DNA from: CBDDCA01 sp965218205
GTDB lineage: Bacteria; Spirochaetota; Spirochaetia; WTKD01; G963693115
Reading direction: 5' to 3'
Assembly: GCA_965218205.1 (NCBI GenBank)
Contig: OZ244590.1
Location: 1,860,001 to 1,924,000 of the forward strand
Length of the DNA: 64,000 nucleotides
In this document: piece after piece, positions 48,465 through 57,711 of the stretch
Layout: every line of letters starts with the position of its first letter
Numbering within the stretch: the stretch's first letter is position 1
Notes under the pieces: model-generated
Database searches by the model: none
What the model saw: only the letters and a program-made list of their open reading frames with translations
Told to the model about the DNA's origin: nothing
Made by a program: the position numbers and the translations under genes

Positions 48465-49556
48465 ATGAAAACATTAAAAAATTCTATTGATACAAAAATA
48501 CTAGAAGCACGTAACAAAGAACGCGTAAAAGACAAAAATGATCCTCGTGGGATGTATTTTAGAGATGCCACTGCTATTATTCATAGCACTCCTTTTCGAA
48601 GATTAAAGAAAAAAACACAAGTATTTTTTGCTCCTAGTAATGACCACATTTGCACTCGATTAGAACATGTGTTACATGTTGCTACTATTGCCGTGTCTAT
48701 CTGTAAAGGACTTCACTTAAATAGCGACTTAGCATGGGCAATAGGATTAGGACATGATCTAGGACATACCCCTTTTGGGCATCTCGGAGAATCAATACTG
48801 AACGATTTTAGTACCCACTCTTTTTGTCATGAACTTCATTCTTTACGAGTAGTTGACACATTATACGCACTCAATCTCTGTTATGCAGTTCGCGATGGTA
48901 TAGTAAGTCATTGTGGAGAAAAATTCGAACAAAAAATCAACCCTACACATAAAGCAAACGATATAGCAGCATATACAGACAGGAGTCATTATCCTGCAAC
49001 CTACGAAGGATGTATAGTACGCATGGCAGATAAAATAGCATACCTTGGAAGAGATTATGAAGATGCAATAAAACTTGGCATCATCCCACCAAATACACTC
49101 CCTGTTAATGTTACCCGCATTTTTGATCATGAAAATAACTCCAATATTATCAATACCTTTGCAAAAGATCTTATACAATACACACGTCAAACTGGAGAAG
49201 TAGGATTTTCCGATGAAGTATTTGAAGCACTTATTTCCTTTAAGGAATTTAACTACACACACATCTATAAAAGTGACTATATTCTTGAACAACAAGAAAA
49301 AGTAACTCACCTTCTAAAAGTTATACTTGCATTTCTCATAGAAGAAGTTACAAAAAATACATCCAACGAATCTGCGTACCTTAACTCAAAATTGCATATC
49401 ATAAAAGGACTAGGAAACCATCTTATAAAGTATGGAAATCTCTATAACCTTGATAATACAGAAGAGCAAAAAATTTTTATTATTGATTATGTAGCAAGTA
49501 TGACTGATGATTATGTAATAAAAACAAGTAAAGAAGTACTATACCCTCTTACCTGA
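48465..49556 (+). CDS. dgt: dGTP triphosphohydrolase-like HD protein
   Basis: 363 residues. HD-domain dNTPase: STPFRRLKKKTQVF, then TRLEHVLHV (Arg65, His68), and GLGHDLGHTPFGHLGE (His97-Asp98, with the DLGHTPFGH signature). Hydrolyses dGTP or other dNTPs to the nucleoside and triphosphate. This size fits the shorter, non-Escherichia coli type of the family. The gene overlaps the convergent holA by 18 bp at their 3' ends. The window also holds the RNR, so it contains both synthesis and removal of dNTPs, although not in one operon. Confidence 0.93.
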   Translation: MKTLKNSIDTKILEARNKERVKDKNDPRGMYFRDATAIIHSTPFRRLKKKTQVFFAPSNDHICTRLEHVLHVATIAVSICKGLHLNSDLAWAIGLGHDLGHTPFGHLGESILNDFSTHSFCHELHSLRVVDTLYALNLCYAVRDGIVSHCGEKFEQKINPTHKANDIAAYTDRSHYPATYEGCIVRMADKIAYLGRDYEDAIKLGIIPPNTLPVNVTRIFDHENNSNIINTFAKDLIQYTRQTGEVGFSDEVFEALISFKEFNYTHIYKSDYILEQQEKVTHLLKVILAFLIEEVTKNTSNESAYLNSKLHIIKGLGNHLIKYGNLYNLDNTEEQKIFIIDYVASMTDDYVIKTSKEVLYPLT

Positions 49557-50549
49557 CTGTAAAAAGCGTTTATACTGTCTCCTCTTTAGTACATGCAACT
49601 GATAGAGATTATATAAAAATAAACTCAATAAAAATTCACTTGATAGAGTAAAAGATTCTCGTATCTCTGCTTCACAATTTACAGCAAGCACAAATATATC
49701 TTGCATTATTTGCAAACTCATATCTTCAAGAAACAGCTTAAATGGTTCTTGACGTGATATACCTCGTATATTTAATGAATCACAGGCTTGCTTAAACCCT
49801 ATCCCTTGTTCCTTTTTAAGCATAATTTGTAAAGCATTTTTTAGCTGATATAAAATTCCTCCAAATATACTCTGACTTTTTTCTCCTGCTTCAATCATGG
49901 TTTTTATATCATTACATGCATTATTATAATCTCGTTTTGCTATAGCATGAAATAAAGTAAAAGCGTTCTCTTTCTTATAATGAGTAAACCAAGATTCAAT
50001 ATGAGTAGAACGAATAGGATTAGTAGGATGTTGTTGTACAAAATTATAAATTTGTTGTAAAAAATTATCCAGTTCAGCAAGATTTTCAGCAACAAAATAT
50101 TGCAGTACATCAATAGCGTCGCGTGTAAAATGTAAGCCTTTATCTTGAATATTTTTTATCAGATACCGAAAATACTCATCATCACGTAAAGGCCAAAAAA
50201 TTTTCTTTTGCGTTGTATCAACAATATCTAAATCACGATGAACCTTTACTTCATCCGAGATCATTATAATAACACTATCTACACTTTTTTGTAAATGCTG
50301 GCCTAGTATACGAGCATCATTGACAGAAAGCTCATTTATTTGCTTTATCACTATCCCTCGTTCACTTTCAAACAAAGAGGGAGTAGAGATATAATCACAT
50401 ATCTGTTCAATAGTATCAAAGCCACAAATAAATAGCTTAAAGCGATCTATATTCTTATTTTTTCTTGTAATCAGAGATTTTAAGTTTTGAAAAAATTCAT
50501 TTTTTTTTCCTAGTTCTGGTCCCAACAGCAACCAAATATTATTCTTCAT
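49539..50549 (-). CDS. holA: DNA polymerase III delta subunit
   Basis: 336 residues from the ATG at 50549; an in-frame TTG six codons earlier is possible. Clamp-loader delta subunit: WLLLGPELGKKNEFFQNLK at the N-terminus (no functional P-loop, as expected), FESERGIVIKQINEL, and the C-terminal collar (AILYQLKN-like GGILYQLKNALQIMLKKEQG). Sequence identity to well-studied delta subunits looks low, which is usual. The start lies inside the end of ptsH (11-bp overlap), making it last in the rpoN-hprK-ptsH-holA run. Confidence 0.83.
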   Translation of the reverse strand: MKNNIWLLLGPELGKKNEFFQNLKSLITRKNKNIDRFKLFICGFDTIEQICDYISTPSLFESERGIVIKQINELSVNDARILGQHLQKSVDSVIIMISDEVKVHRDLDIVDTTQKKIFWPLRDDEYFRYLIKNIQDKGLHFTRDAIDVLQYFVAENLAELDNFLQQIYNFVQQHPTNPIRSTHIESWFTHYKKENAFTLFHAIAKRDYNNACNDIKTMIEAGEKSQSIFGGILYQLKNALQIMLKKEQGIGFKQACDSLNIRGISRQEPFKLFLEDMSLQIMQDIFVLAVNCEAEIRESFTLSSEFLLSLFLYNLYQLHVLKRRQYKRFLQSGKRV

Positions 50550-50808
50550 TTGCAAATTTATTATCAAATAATAACGCTAGCTTTTCTGTTACCTGCGTTT
50601 CATCTTCTCCTACCGCTTGAATAATAAGCTCTGTGCCAAAACCAGCTCCTAATGTGAGTACTCCCATAATTGATTTTGCATTTATCAAATTACCTTCTCT
50701 TCCGATATACACTTCAGAGTTGTATGTTGCACATGTCTTCACAATGAGAGAAGACGGTCTCGCATGAAGCCCTGCTTTATTTTTAACTGTAACTGTTATT
50801 TTTACCAT
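50539..50808 (-). CDS. ptsH: Phosphocarrier protein HPr
   Basis: 89 residues. His15 in AGLHARPSS is the EI phosphorylation site. Ser46 in AKSIMGVLTLG is the HprK target site. Start overlaps the hprK stop (ATGGTAA). No PTS EI or EII is in the window, so it may act in PTS transport or only in regulation through HprK; both are known in spirochaetes. Confidence 0.96.
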   Translation of the reverse strand: MVKITVTVKNKAGLHARPSSLIVKTCATYNSEVYIGREGNLINAKSIMGVLTLGAGFGTELIIQAVGEDETQVTEKLALLFDNKFANEE

Positions 50809-51746
50809 AAAAATGGATCCTCTTTTCCATGATACCCCATTAAGCGTATTCTGTGTTGTAAGGTAGCAACTTCTATCAGCATAGAAATATTACGACCAGG
50901 TTTTACTATCATTTCTATATTCGGTAAGGAAACTCCTAAAATATCAACAGTCTTATTTTCTCCTAACCTATCAATCTTTGTTTCATAATTAGAGCCTACA
51001 TTTTGATCAAGCAATGTTATAACCAAACTCAGTACCTTTTTATCAATAGTTGAGCTTATACCAAAAATTTGTGCAATATTTATGATACCTATCCCTCGTA
51101 TTTCAATATGGTGTTTATACTGGCTTGAAGTTTTAATGGCTTTTCCTTGTATATAGTTTCCTTCAATCTTCTGTAATTCCACCACATCATCTGCAACTAA
51201 TCGATGCGAATCTTTTTCAAGCAATTCCAATGCTACTTCACTTTTTCCAACACCGCTTTTCCCTTGAATAAGTACTCCTATATCAAATACTTCAAGAAAA
51301 GTACCATGCACATGTTTTTTTTCAGAAAAAAGAATAGTGAGAATTCTAAATAACGCAACATTTAGCTCATATGTCAATAAATCACTTAGTAGAAGAGGAC
51401 AATTATGTTCTTCACAAATCTCTATAAATGTCTTTGGTATAGATACCTCATTAGCATTTGGTACAATACAACAAGGAATAGTATGCTGAAACAATGCATC
51501 AAGCACCTTGCGTATCATTCCTTTGCTCTCCATATCTCGCAAATATGCAATTTCTCCCCTTCCAAACAGTTGTATTCTCTGTTCTCCAAACTCATAGAAA
51601 TTCTGAGTTAACGAAAGCCCAGGACGATTGATTGCATTTACTACTTCGTTATGTAGCCCTTTATGACCAGATATACAAATAAGAGATAAATTAAACTCTT
51701 CTTTCGGAGCTTCTCGTAAAATATCAATAACTCTTGGATTAGTCAT
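50802..51746 (-). CDS. hprK: HPr kinase/phosphorylase
   Basis: 314 residues from the ATG at 51746, which overlaps the rpoN stop (ATGACTAA); an earlier in-frame start lies deeper in rpoN. The P-loop is GKSGVGKS (162-169). His147 is in HVHGTFLEVF, Asp186/187 in LVADDVVEL, and the HprK signature is IEIRGIGIINIAQIFG. It phosphorylates and dephosphorylates Ser46 of HPr, encoded next. All key residues are present. Confidence 0.96.
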   Translation of the reverse strand: MTNPRVIDILREAPKEEFNLSLICISGHKGLHNEVVNAINRPGLSLTQNFYEFGEQRIQLFGRGEIAYLRDMESKGMIRKVLDALFQHTIPCCIVPNANEVSIPKTFIEICEEHNCPLLLSDLLTYELNVALFRILTILFSEKKHVHGTFLEVFDIGVLIQGKSGVGKSEVALELLEKDSHRLVADDVVELQKIEGNYIQGKAIKTSSQYKHHIEIRGIGIINIAQIFGISSTIDKKVLSLVITLLDQNVGSNYETKIDRLGENKTVDILGVSLPNIEMIVKPGRNISMLIEVATLQHRIRLMGYHGKEDPFLW

Positions 51747-53052
51747 TTTGTAATAATTTCCTGTATTTTGCAACCGTTCTTCTTGCTACAACAAGCCCTT
51801 GTTTTTCTAACTGTTCACTTATCATCCTATCAGATAAGTGCTTTTTTCCTTTATATTGTGCTACTATGTTTGCAATACTTTCAATAACTTTAGAAGAAAA
51901 TGCTTTTTGTACTTCATCTCGCTGCGTAAAAAACTTTTGCAAAGGAAGCAATCCTTGTGGAGTTTCAACAAATTTACGTCCCACTATACGAGACACAGTA
52001 GATATATGTACCTGCAATACCTCTGCAACCTCCTTTTGAGAAAGTGGAAGTAATTCTTTTGTTTTAGAAAGCAAAAAATCTTTTTGCATATTTACTACAT
52101 ATATTACTACTTTTTCAAAAATATATTCTCTATACCGCAACCCTTCTATAAACTGCTCGGCATTTCTTATCATTCCTTCTGCTGCTTTTTTGGTTTCTTT
52201 ATCGTCTTTTGTTATCAATCTACTGATATCTTCACTCACAGTGAGGACTGGAATAATATCATTGTTTACTTCTACTCGGAGAGTTTCTCCTTCTACTCTC
52301 ACAACTGCATCTGGTACAATAGCATCATGTATTTTATACGATTGATGCATATAAATATATCCAGGATACGGAGTCACATAGTGAAGTACTTGCTGAAGTA
52401 TCTCATCATTTTGAAATTTCTGTACAAAATCTTGCTCTATGGAAGGATCCATATTTTGATGATATAACACAGCACAATATTCTTCTAATTTCTGTTTTTC
52501 TTCATCACTAAGAGATAACTGCTCTGCTTGTAATAAAATACTTTCACTTTCGTTCCAGACCGCACAACCAACGGGACTTAACAGCTGAACAATTTTCTGC
52601 ACCTTAATAATATTAGTTTCATTTGCTCCATCAATGTCTAAACACAGAAACAATGGATCATCGCATAAAAAACCACGATCGTCTAAATTATCAATGATCA
52701 TCTCACCTATCTCTATGGCAGTATCATCTAAATTTTCCATATGCAACTGCCATTTTAAGTGTTCAGCAAGCGTTTTAGTGGCTTCGAGTAAGTTCTCAAG
52801 TTCCATAGTAAATGAATTTCCTGTTGTTGAAATTATTGTTGGGCCATTAAATTTTTCACTTTCAAGATATTCAAGACTTGTATACTGAGGCTCTAGCTCT
52901 ATATCAAGTGCAGGATTGTTCTGAACCTCTTTTAAGATTTCTTCTCGTAATTGTAAAACAGGGTAAGTAAGCAAAGACAGCTTTTGAAGCATCACCGAAG
53001 ACATTACCATGCCCTGTGATAATTTCTGTGATTGCTGTAATGTATGTTCCAT
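51739..53052 (-). CDS. rpoN: RNA polymerase sigma-54 factor
   Basis: 437 residues. Region I is Gln-rich and starts QQSQKLSQGMVMSSVMLQKL. The core-binding region follows, then an HTH (LSQKEVAEVLQVHISTVSRIVGRKFVETPQG) and the RpoN box ARRTVAKYRK (423-432) that reads the -24 element. The start is the ATG at 53052 with AGGA 7 bases upstream; a TTG one codon earlier is possible. It directly precedes hprK-ptsH, the arrangement linking sigma-54 and PTS regulators in many bacteria. No sigma-54 activator is in the window. Confidence 0.95.
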   Translation of the reverse strand: MEHTLQQSQKLSQGMVMSSVMLQKLSLLTYPVLQLREEILKEVQNNPALDIELEPQYTSLEYLESEKFNGPTIISTTGNSFTMELENLLEATKTLAEHLKWQLHMENLDDTAIEIGEMIIDNLDDRGFLCDDPLFLCLDIDGANETNIIKVQKIVQLLSPVGCAVWNESESILLQAEQLSLSDEEKQKLEEYCAVLYHQNMDPSIEQDFVQKFQNDEILQQVLHYVTPYPGYIYMHQSYKIHDAIVPDAVVRVEGETLRVEVNNDIIPVLTVSEDISRLITKDDKETKKAAEGMIRNAEQFIEGLRYREYIFEKVVIYVVNMQKDFLLSKTKELLPLSQKEVAEVLQVHISTVSRIVGRKFVETPQGLLPLQKFFTQRDEVQKAFSSKVIESIANIVAQYKGKKHLSDRMISEQLEKQGLVVARRTVAKYRKLLQND

Positions 53053-53083
53053 CAATGTTTCCTATAATGCTTATATTTCAAAG

Positions 53084-54169
53084 CTACTGCAACGACGCTT
53101 CTCCAGTCATATACCATGTTACTTGATCCCTAAACGATTCCTGTGTTGGACGAAGCCTAATTCCTAATGTTTCTTGTATTTTACTTGAATTTACCCGTAA
53201 ACAACTTCGCAGTACTTTTACTGATCCTGTCGTAAATATAGGATGCCCTCCAAAGCACATTGACCAAAACTCAAATACAATACCTATTCCGTACATAATC
53301 CATAAGGGTATCTTAAAAAATGGCTTCGGTATATTGCTTACTTCTTGTAATGTTTTCATCATAGTATGTACAGAAACATACTCCCCTGCTGCTATATAAT
53401 AATTACGATCTTCTCGTTTATTTACTAACATAATTGCAGCATTTGCAACATCCCTAACATCAACAAAACAAAACCCTCCTTTCGCTGGATATGCTCCTAA
53501 CCTTCTTTTAAGATACATTTTTACCATATTTCCTATATCCGATGTTCCTTCATCAAAAGGCCCTATAATCCCTCCAGGACTCACAATGCTGACAGAACAT
53601 TCATGCTCTTGTTTATACAGTGTGCCAAAAGAACATACCATCTGTGATGCAATAGCCTTACTTTTTCCATAAGGAATAAGTGCACACTCAGGACGAAATC
53701 CTTCCATTTCATCATGCACTCCCTCGTGTACCTTCCCCATAGCTTCTACTGAGCTAATATAGACTAACTTTTTTATCCCCAACTTTTTACACACAGTAAG
53801 GACATTCTTCGTGCCTTCTATATTCACTTTAGCCAACTGCTTTTTTTGATAATTTACAATAGAAACAAATGATGCCGCGTGTATTATTCCATCAACTCCC
53901 TCACATAAACGCTCTACATCTTCAATTACACTAACATCACCATCAACAATACTGATATATTTATCAGCTTGAAATAACTCTCTATTTCTAGAAGAATGAC
54001 GTAGGAGACGCACATAATAATTTTGTTCCCTCAGCTTTCTTACAATTACCGAACCTAAAAAACCAAAGCCTCCCGTTACCGCAATACATTTTTTTTTATT
54101 TTTCGTTGCTGGTTTTTTTGTAGTATTTGTGCTACTCGTTTTAGCATTTTTTATTTCTTTCGTTCTCAT
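53084..54169 (-). CDS. Extended SDR, 3beta-HSD/dihydroflavonol-reductase-like
   Basis: 361 residues. After a basic, Lys/Thr-rich N-terminal tail of 28 residues comes a Rossmann domain with TGGFGFLG (32-39) and the catalytic Tyr167-x-x-x-Lys171 (PYGKSKA), with Ser near 140. It is closest in style to NAD(P)-dependent 3beta-hydroxysteroid dehydrogenase/epimerase-type SDRs. It is 40 bp downstream of a 5alpha-reductase-like membrane enzyme, so the two may act on the same lipid. The substrate is unknown. Confidence 0.8.
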   Translation of the reverse strand: MRTKEIKNAKTSSTNTTKKPATKNKKKCIAVTGGFGFLGSVIVRKLREQNYYVRLLRHSSRNRELFQADKYISIVDGDVSVIEDVERLCEGVDGIIHAASFVSIVNYQKKQLAKVNIEGTKNVLTVCKKLGIKKLVYISSVEAMGKVHEGVHDEMEGFRPECALIPYGKSKAIASQMVCSFGTLYKQEHECSVSIVSPGGIIGPFDEGTSDIGNMVKMYLKRRLGAYPAKGGFCFVDVRDVANAAIMLVNKREDRNYYIAAGEYVSVHTMMKTLQEVSNIPKPFFKIPLWIMYGIGIVFEFWSMCFGGHPIFTTGSVKVLRSCLRVNSSKIQETLGIRLRPTQESFRDQVTWYMTGEASLQ

Positions 54170-54209
54170 ATGTATGAAAATACCTCTTTACTTTCATTGT
54201 ACACCATAA

Positions 54210-55091
54210 CTACATAATAAATGGAATAATTGCTTTTCGATTTTTTGGATAATCAGAAAAAGTATTGCGATACCATGTAAGATTAGCAAAAGCACGTGGC
54301 ACTAAATTTGCCATAGTAAACAGTGCAAAGGCTACTCCAGCAATAGACCATGTCAGTAAAGCCCATCCCCACCATTGCAGTATCTCACCAAAATAGTTTG
54401 GTGAAGCTATATATGTATGTAAAAATCGTTGTGGAATTCCATACCCATCATGTGAAATTTTTTTCATCCGTCTCAGTTCTCTATCACTTTGTACATGTAT
54501 ATAAAATCCAATAAAAAACAACATTATACCCACAACTGATGGAGGCGAAACAAGAGAAGAATATATGAGGTTTGCATCCACAAGAAACTGAGGGGTTTGA
54601 GAAGGTCTCTGAAAAAACAGAAACCATCCATTTATATACCCATTTATTATATTAAACAATAATCCCATAAAAGGAACATAAAATCTAAATTCATTTTTTT
54701 TATTATCAAACAAATACGTGAAAATAAAAGTTCTATAGAGATAATGAAATTCCCAAATAAAAATAAAAATAGCAAAGCCTAAAAATATAAGCATATCAAC
54801 ACGCCCAGTCATAAGCCCAATAATACCTACATCACTTATACACCACAGAATAAAAATAGTAAGTACAGCAGGAATTTCCATAATAAGCCATCCTGTCCTT
54901 TTCGATAACAATGGAAATGAGAGTTTTTTTGACATGCTCTTTTGTACCTGTGCTTTCCCTCCCTTTAAGGGCAGTGTATGTACATGCCTTCCGTACGGAG
55001 CGGTTATAAAAAACAATGAAATAAAAATAATAGGAGAAAAAATAAACATACTATATAACAATACAGCGGCAATTACATCAAACATACTCAT
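54210..55091 (-). CDS. Steroid 5-alpha-reductase family membrane enzyme
   Basis: 293 residues with about six to seven hydrophobic segments. The C-terminal SRD5A domain is clear: SDRELRRMKK, GYGIPQRFLHTYIASPNYFGEILQWWGWAL, the NADPH-binding end of the family. PYGRHV near residue 33 is also typical of steroid 5alpha-reductases. In bacteria such enzymes probably reduce polyprenoid or other enone lipids. It lies between the fliG-like gene (8 bp) and the SDR gene, suggesting a shared transcript and possibly a two-step lipid reduction. Confidence 0.82.
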   Translation of the reverse strand: MSMFDVIAAVLLYSMFIFSPIIFISLFFITAPYGRHVHTLPLKGGKAQVQKSMSKKLSFPLLSKRTGWLIMEIPAVLTIFILWCISDVGIIGLMTGRVDMLIFLGFAIFIFIWEFHYLYRTFIFTYLFDNKKNEFRFYVPFMGLLFNIINGYINGWFLFFQRPSQTPQFLVDANLIYSSLVSPPSVVGIMLFFIGFYIHVQSDRELRRMKKISHDGYGIPQRFLHTYIASPNYFGEILQWWGWALLTWSIAGVAFALFTMANLVPRAFANLTWYRNTFSDYPKNRKAIIPFIM

Positions 55092-55099
55092 ACTACAAT

Positions 55100-56281
55100 T
55101 TATAAAACTTCTTCATCCATATATGATAGATACTGTTTATTAGACTTAAAAAAAGCATCTCTTAATTCTTTTGCTTTTCTTAATGATACATTACTTTTTT
55201 GTAGATACAACATTTCTTCTTCTATCTTTTGCATACGATTTTCACTTACCGATTGTTTTATTAGCTCTTGAGCATATTCTTCTTGTAAGCATAACAGCAA
55301 AGCAATATCACCGTCAGTATATGCTTGAAATATCGTTTGAAGAATACTGCTTGGCAACTTAAACAGTAGCTTCCAGTTCATAATTTTTTCTTCAATACCC
55401 ATCTTTAATTCTTTGTCTTGTATAGTATCTATAAGCTGTTTTTGCTGTGAAAAAGGCATATGCGATAAAATTTCCATCAACGCATCCACTCCACCAGTAC
55501 TTACAGTGGCCTTCTTATGTTCTTCGTTTTTCTTTAGTTTATCCTTTAATACATTTCGAATAGTTTGACAGGCTTGAATGTTAGGGAGCTTTCGTTTCGC
55601 AATATAGAGTATTACTTCACCTCTCTGCTCTTCGGACAGCATAGTCAAAAGAGCTGCAGATTTTGATGACTCCATAACTTCCATAACAAAACTGATAATA
55701 GGGACGCTTTCAGTATTGATAACCGCATAAATTTCCTTTGTTGTGTACCTGTGCAAAAAAGAAAAATCATCAGACAACTGTGAATGAACAAGTTTACGCA
55801 TAAGATATGCTGCTTTTTTATCACCATATGCAGTACGATAGAGTGCTTTAATGACCTCAAGACTTGAATGATCATCAGCTATAATACGCAAAAAAGACTC
55901 TGATTCCATTTTCTCTGATGACGGATTTAGTGATACAGTACCAGTACCCAAACCATGCAGTAGAGTATCCGTGTGCATATCTTTCTGTTTCTGTACACGA
56001 GAAAGAATCTGTGGCGAAGCCTGAGGATGTGATTGCTTATATGCATCAATAAAACGAGATATATCTTTTTCAGTAACAGTAGTATCATTATTTTCTTGAG
56101 ATACAGATAGATCTTTTTTAAGTATCTGAGACAAATTAAAACGTATATGCCCGTACTGACACAATGCTTCTCCTACTTTTAATGCTTGGTACTCATTAAG
56201 ATGTTTCAATACCTCTGCTGCTTTCATAGGCGATAGAGAAAGAAATGTTGCTGCTATTTTCTGTTTCGTAAGCGTATCCAT
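55100..56281 (-). CDS. FliG-like flagellar-switch paralogue
   Basis: 393 residues. The N-terminus KIAATFLSLSPMKAAEVLKHLNE matches the FliG N-domain (KaA.lL..lg...Aa.vlk.L). The middle SVPIISFVMEVMESSKSAALLTMLSEEQRGEVILYIAKRK follows the FliG middle-domain pattern (HPQ.iA.il..l....aa.iL..lp...r..v..RiA). The EHPQ motif itself is not preserved, and a coiled-coil C-terminus replaces a clear motor domain. Spirochaetes often carry two FliG proteins, and this looks like the divergent one. It is first in the operon and divergent from the GH4 gene. Confidence 0.65.
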   Translation of the reverse strand: MDTLTKQKIAATFLSLSPMKAAEVLKHLNEYQALKVGEALCQYGHIRFNLSQILKKDLSVSQENNDTTVTEKDISRFIDAYKQSHPQASPQILSRVQKQKDMHTDTLLHGLGTGTVSLNPSSEKMESESFLRIIADDHSSLEVIKALYRTAYGDKKAAYLMRKLVHSQLSDDFSFLHRYTTKEIYAVINTESVPIISFVMEVMESSKSAALLTMLSEEQRGEVILYIAKRKLPNIQACQTIRNVLKDKLKKNEEHKKATVSTGGVDALMEILSHMPFSQQKQLIDTIQDKELKMGIEEKIMNWKLLFKLPSSILQTIFQAYTDGDIALLLCLQEEYAQELIKQSVSENRMQKIEEEMLYLQKSNVSLRKAKELRDAFFKSNKQYLSYMDEEVL

Positions 56282-56334
56282 AGTAGTGTTATAATTAGTA
56301 TAACAAAATTATTTATTTGAAGTATACTAAACAT

Positions 56335-57675
56335 ATGAAAAAGATAACCATTAGCATGATAGGAGCAGGCTCCACTATCTTTATGAAAAATGTCTTAGGA
56401 GATATATTGCTCACACAAGATATAGGAGCAGTTCATTTTAAGTTACAAGACATAGATACTACTCGGCTAGAAGAATCTGCATTTGTATTACAAAAAATGC
56501 TTGATACCCTCAACAGAAACGATAGCTCTTTTGAAACCACAACAGATCAGAAAAAAGCCATTGAAAATGCACAATATGTTATCGTTTGTTTTCAAATTGG
56601 AGGTTATCACCCTTCTACTATTATAGATTTTGAAATACCAAAAAAATATGGACTACGTCAAACAATAGCCGATACCTTAGGAATAGGAGGAATAATGCGT
56701 GCAGTGCGTACCATTCCTCATTTACTCAGTATTTGTAACGATATAGAAACTATAAGCCCTCACGCACTCATGCTTAACTATGTAAACCCTATGTGCATGA
56801 ACACATGGGCAATGTATGCACTAGCACCAAAGGTACAGCAAGTAGGATTATGTCATTCAGTACAAGGAACACATGAATTACTTGCAAAAGAAATGGGACT
56901 CAGTCCAAATAGAGTACGATTTCTCTCTGCTGGCATCAATCATATGAGTTTTTTCCTTCGTTTTGAAGAAATATGTAATGACGGTAGCTATAAAAACCTC
57001 TATCCTGCATTAAGAGAAAAATATCTTTCGGGCAAAGCTCCAGAATGTATGGATATGTGTCCAAACTATACACGATTTGAATTATTTAAGCACTTTGGAT
57101 ATTTTGTAACCGAATCATCAGAACATCTTAGCGAATATGTTCCTTGGTTTATAAAAACTGGACGTCAAGATTTAATCAACACATTTGAAATTCCTCTTGA
57201 TGAATATATACACAGATGTGAAAATCAAATACAAGAATGGAACAGTCGTATACAAGATCTTAAACAATCAAATACCATAGAGATTACTAAATCCCATGAA
57301 TACGCTAGTACCATTATCAAAAGCAAAGAAACAGGACAGGCAAATGTTGTATACTGTAACGTAAAAAACAATGCTCTTATAAACAATCTTCCACAAGATG
57401 CTTGTGTTGAAGTCCCTTGTGTTGTTGATGCAAATGGAGTACAAGCTACCGCTGTAGGAACTATTCCTGAACATCTTGCCGCACTTATGCGAACTAACAT
57501 CAATGTACAATCACTGGTAGTAGAAGCTATCAAACACGAAAATAAAGAACATCTCTATCACGCAGCTATGCTAGATCCACATACTGCTGCAGAGCTTGAT
57601 TTAGAACAAATTCATAATTTGGTAGATGATCTTATTGCTGCACATGGGGATATGCTTCCTCAGTGGATCCATTAG
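56335..57675 (+). CDS. melA: GH4 glycosidase, alpha-galactosidase-like
   Basis: 446 residues from the ATG at 56335; an in-frame TTG at 56317 overlaps the apparent -10. Family GH4 enzymes use NAD and Mn. The NAD site is MIGAGSTIF, NYVNPM (148-153) binds substrate, and the metal ligands are Cys173 (GLCHSVQGT) and His203 (GINHMSF), at the positions of Thermotoga AglA Cys174/His203. The CHSVQGT motif favours alpha-galactosidase (MelA) or alpha-glucosidase over 6-phospho enzymes. Cytoplasmic. TATACT ends 6 bases before the ATG and no ribosome site is seen. Confidence 0.88.
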   Translation: MKKITISMIGAGSTIFMKNVLGDILLTQDIGAVHFKLQDIDTTRLEESAFVLQKMLDTLNRNDSSFETTTDQKKAIENAQYVIVCFQIGGYHPSTIIDFEIPKKYGLRQTIADTLGIGGIMRAVRTIPHLLSICNDIETISPHALMLNYVNPMCMNTWAMYALAPKVQQVGLCHSVQGTHELLAKEMGLSPNRVRFLSAGINHMSFFLRFEEICNDGSYKNLYPALREKYLSGKAPECMDMCPNYTRFELFKHFGYFVTESSEHLSEYVPWFIKTGRQDLINTFEIPLDEYIHRCENQIQEWNSRIQDLKQSNTIEITKSHEYASTIIKSKETGQANVVYCNVKNNALINNLPQDACVEVPCVVDANGVQATAVGTIPEHLAALMRTNINVQSLVVEAIKHENKEHLYHAAMLDPHTAAELDLEQIHNLVDDLIAAHGDMLPQWIH

Positions 57676-57711
57676 CATACATATCTCTGTACATATACTA
57701 TAAAAATAATC

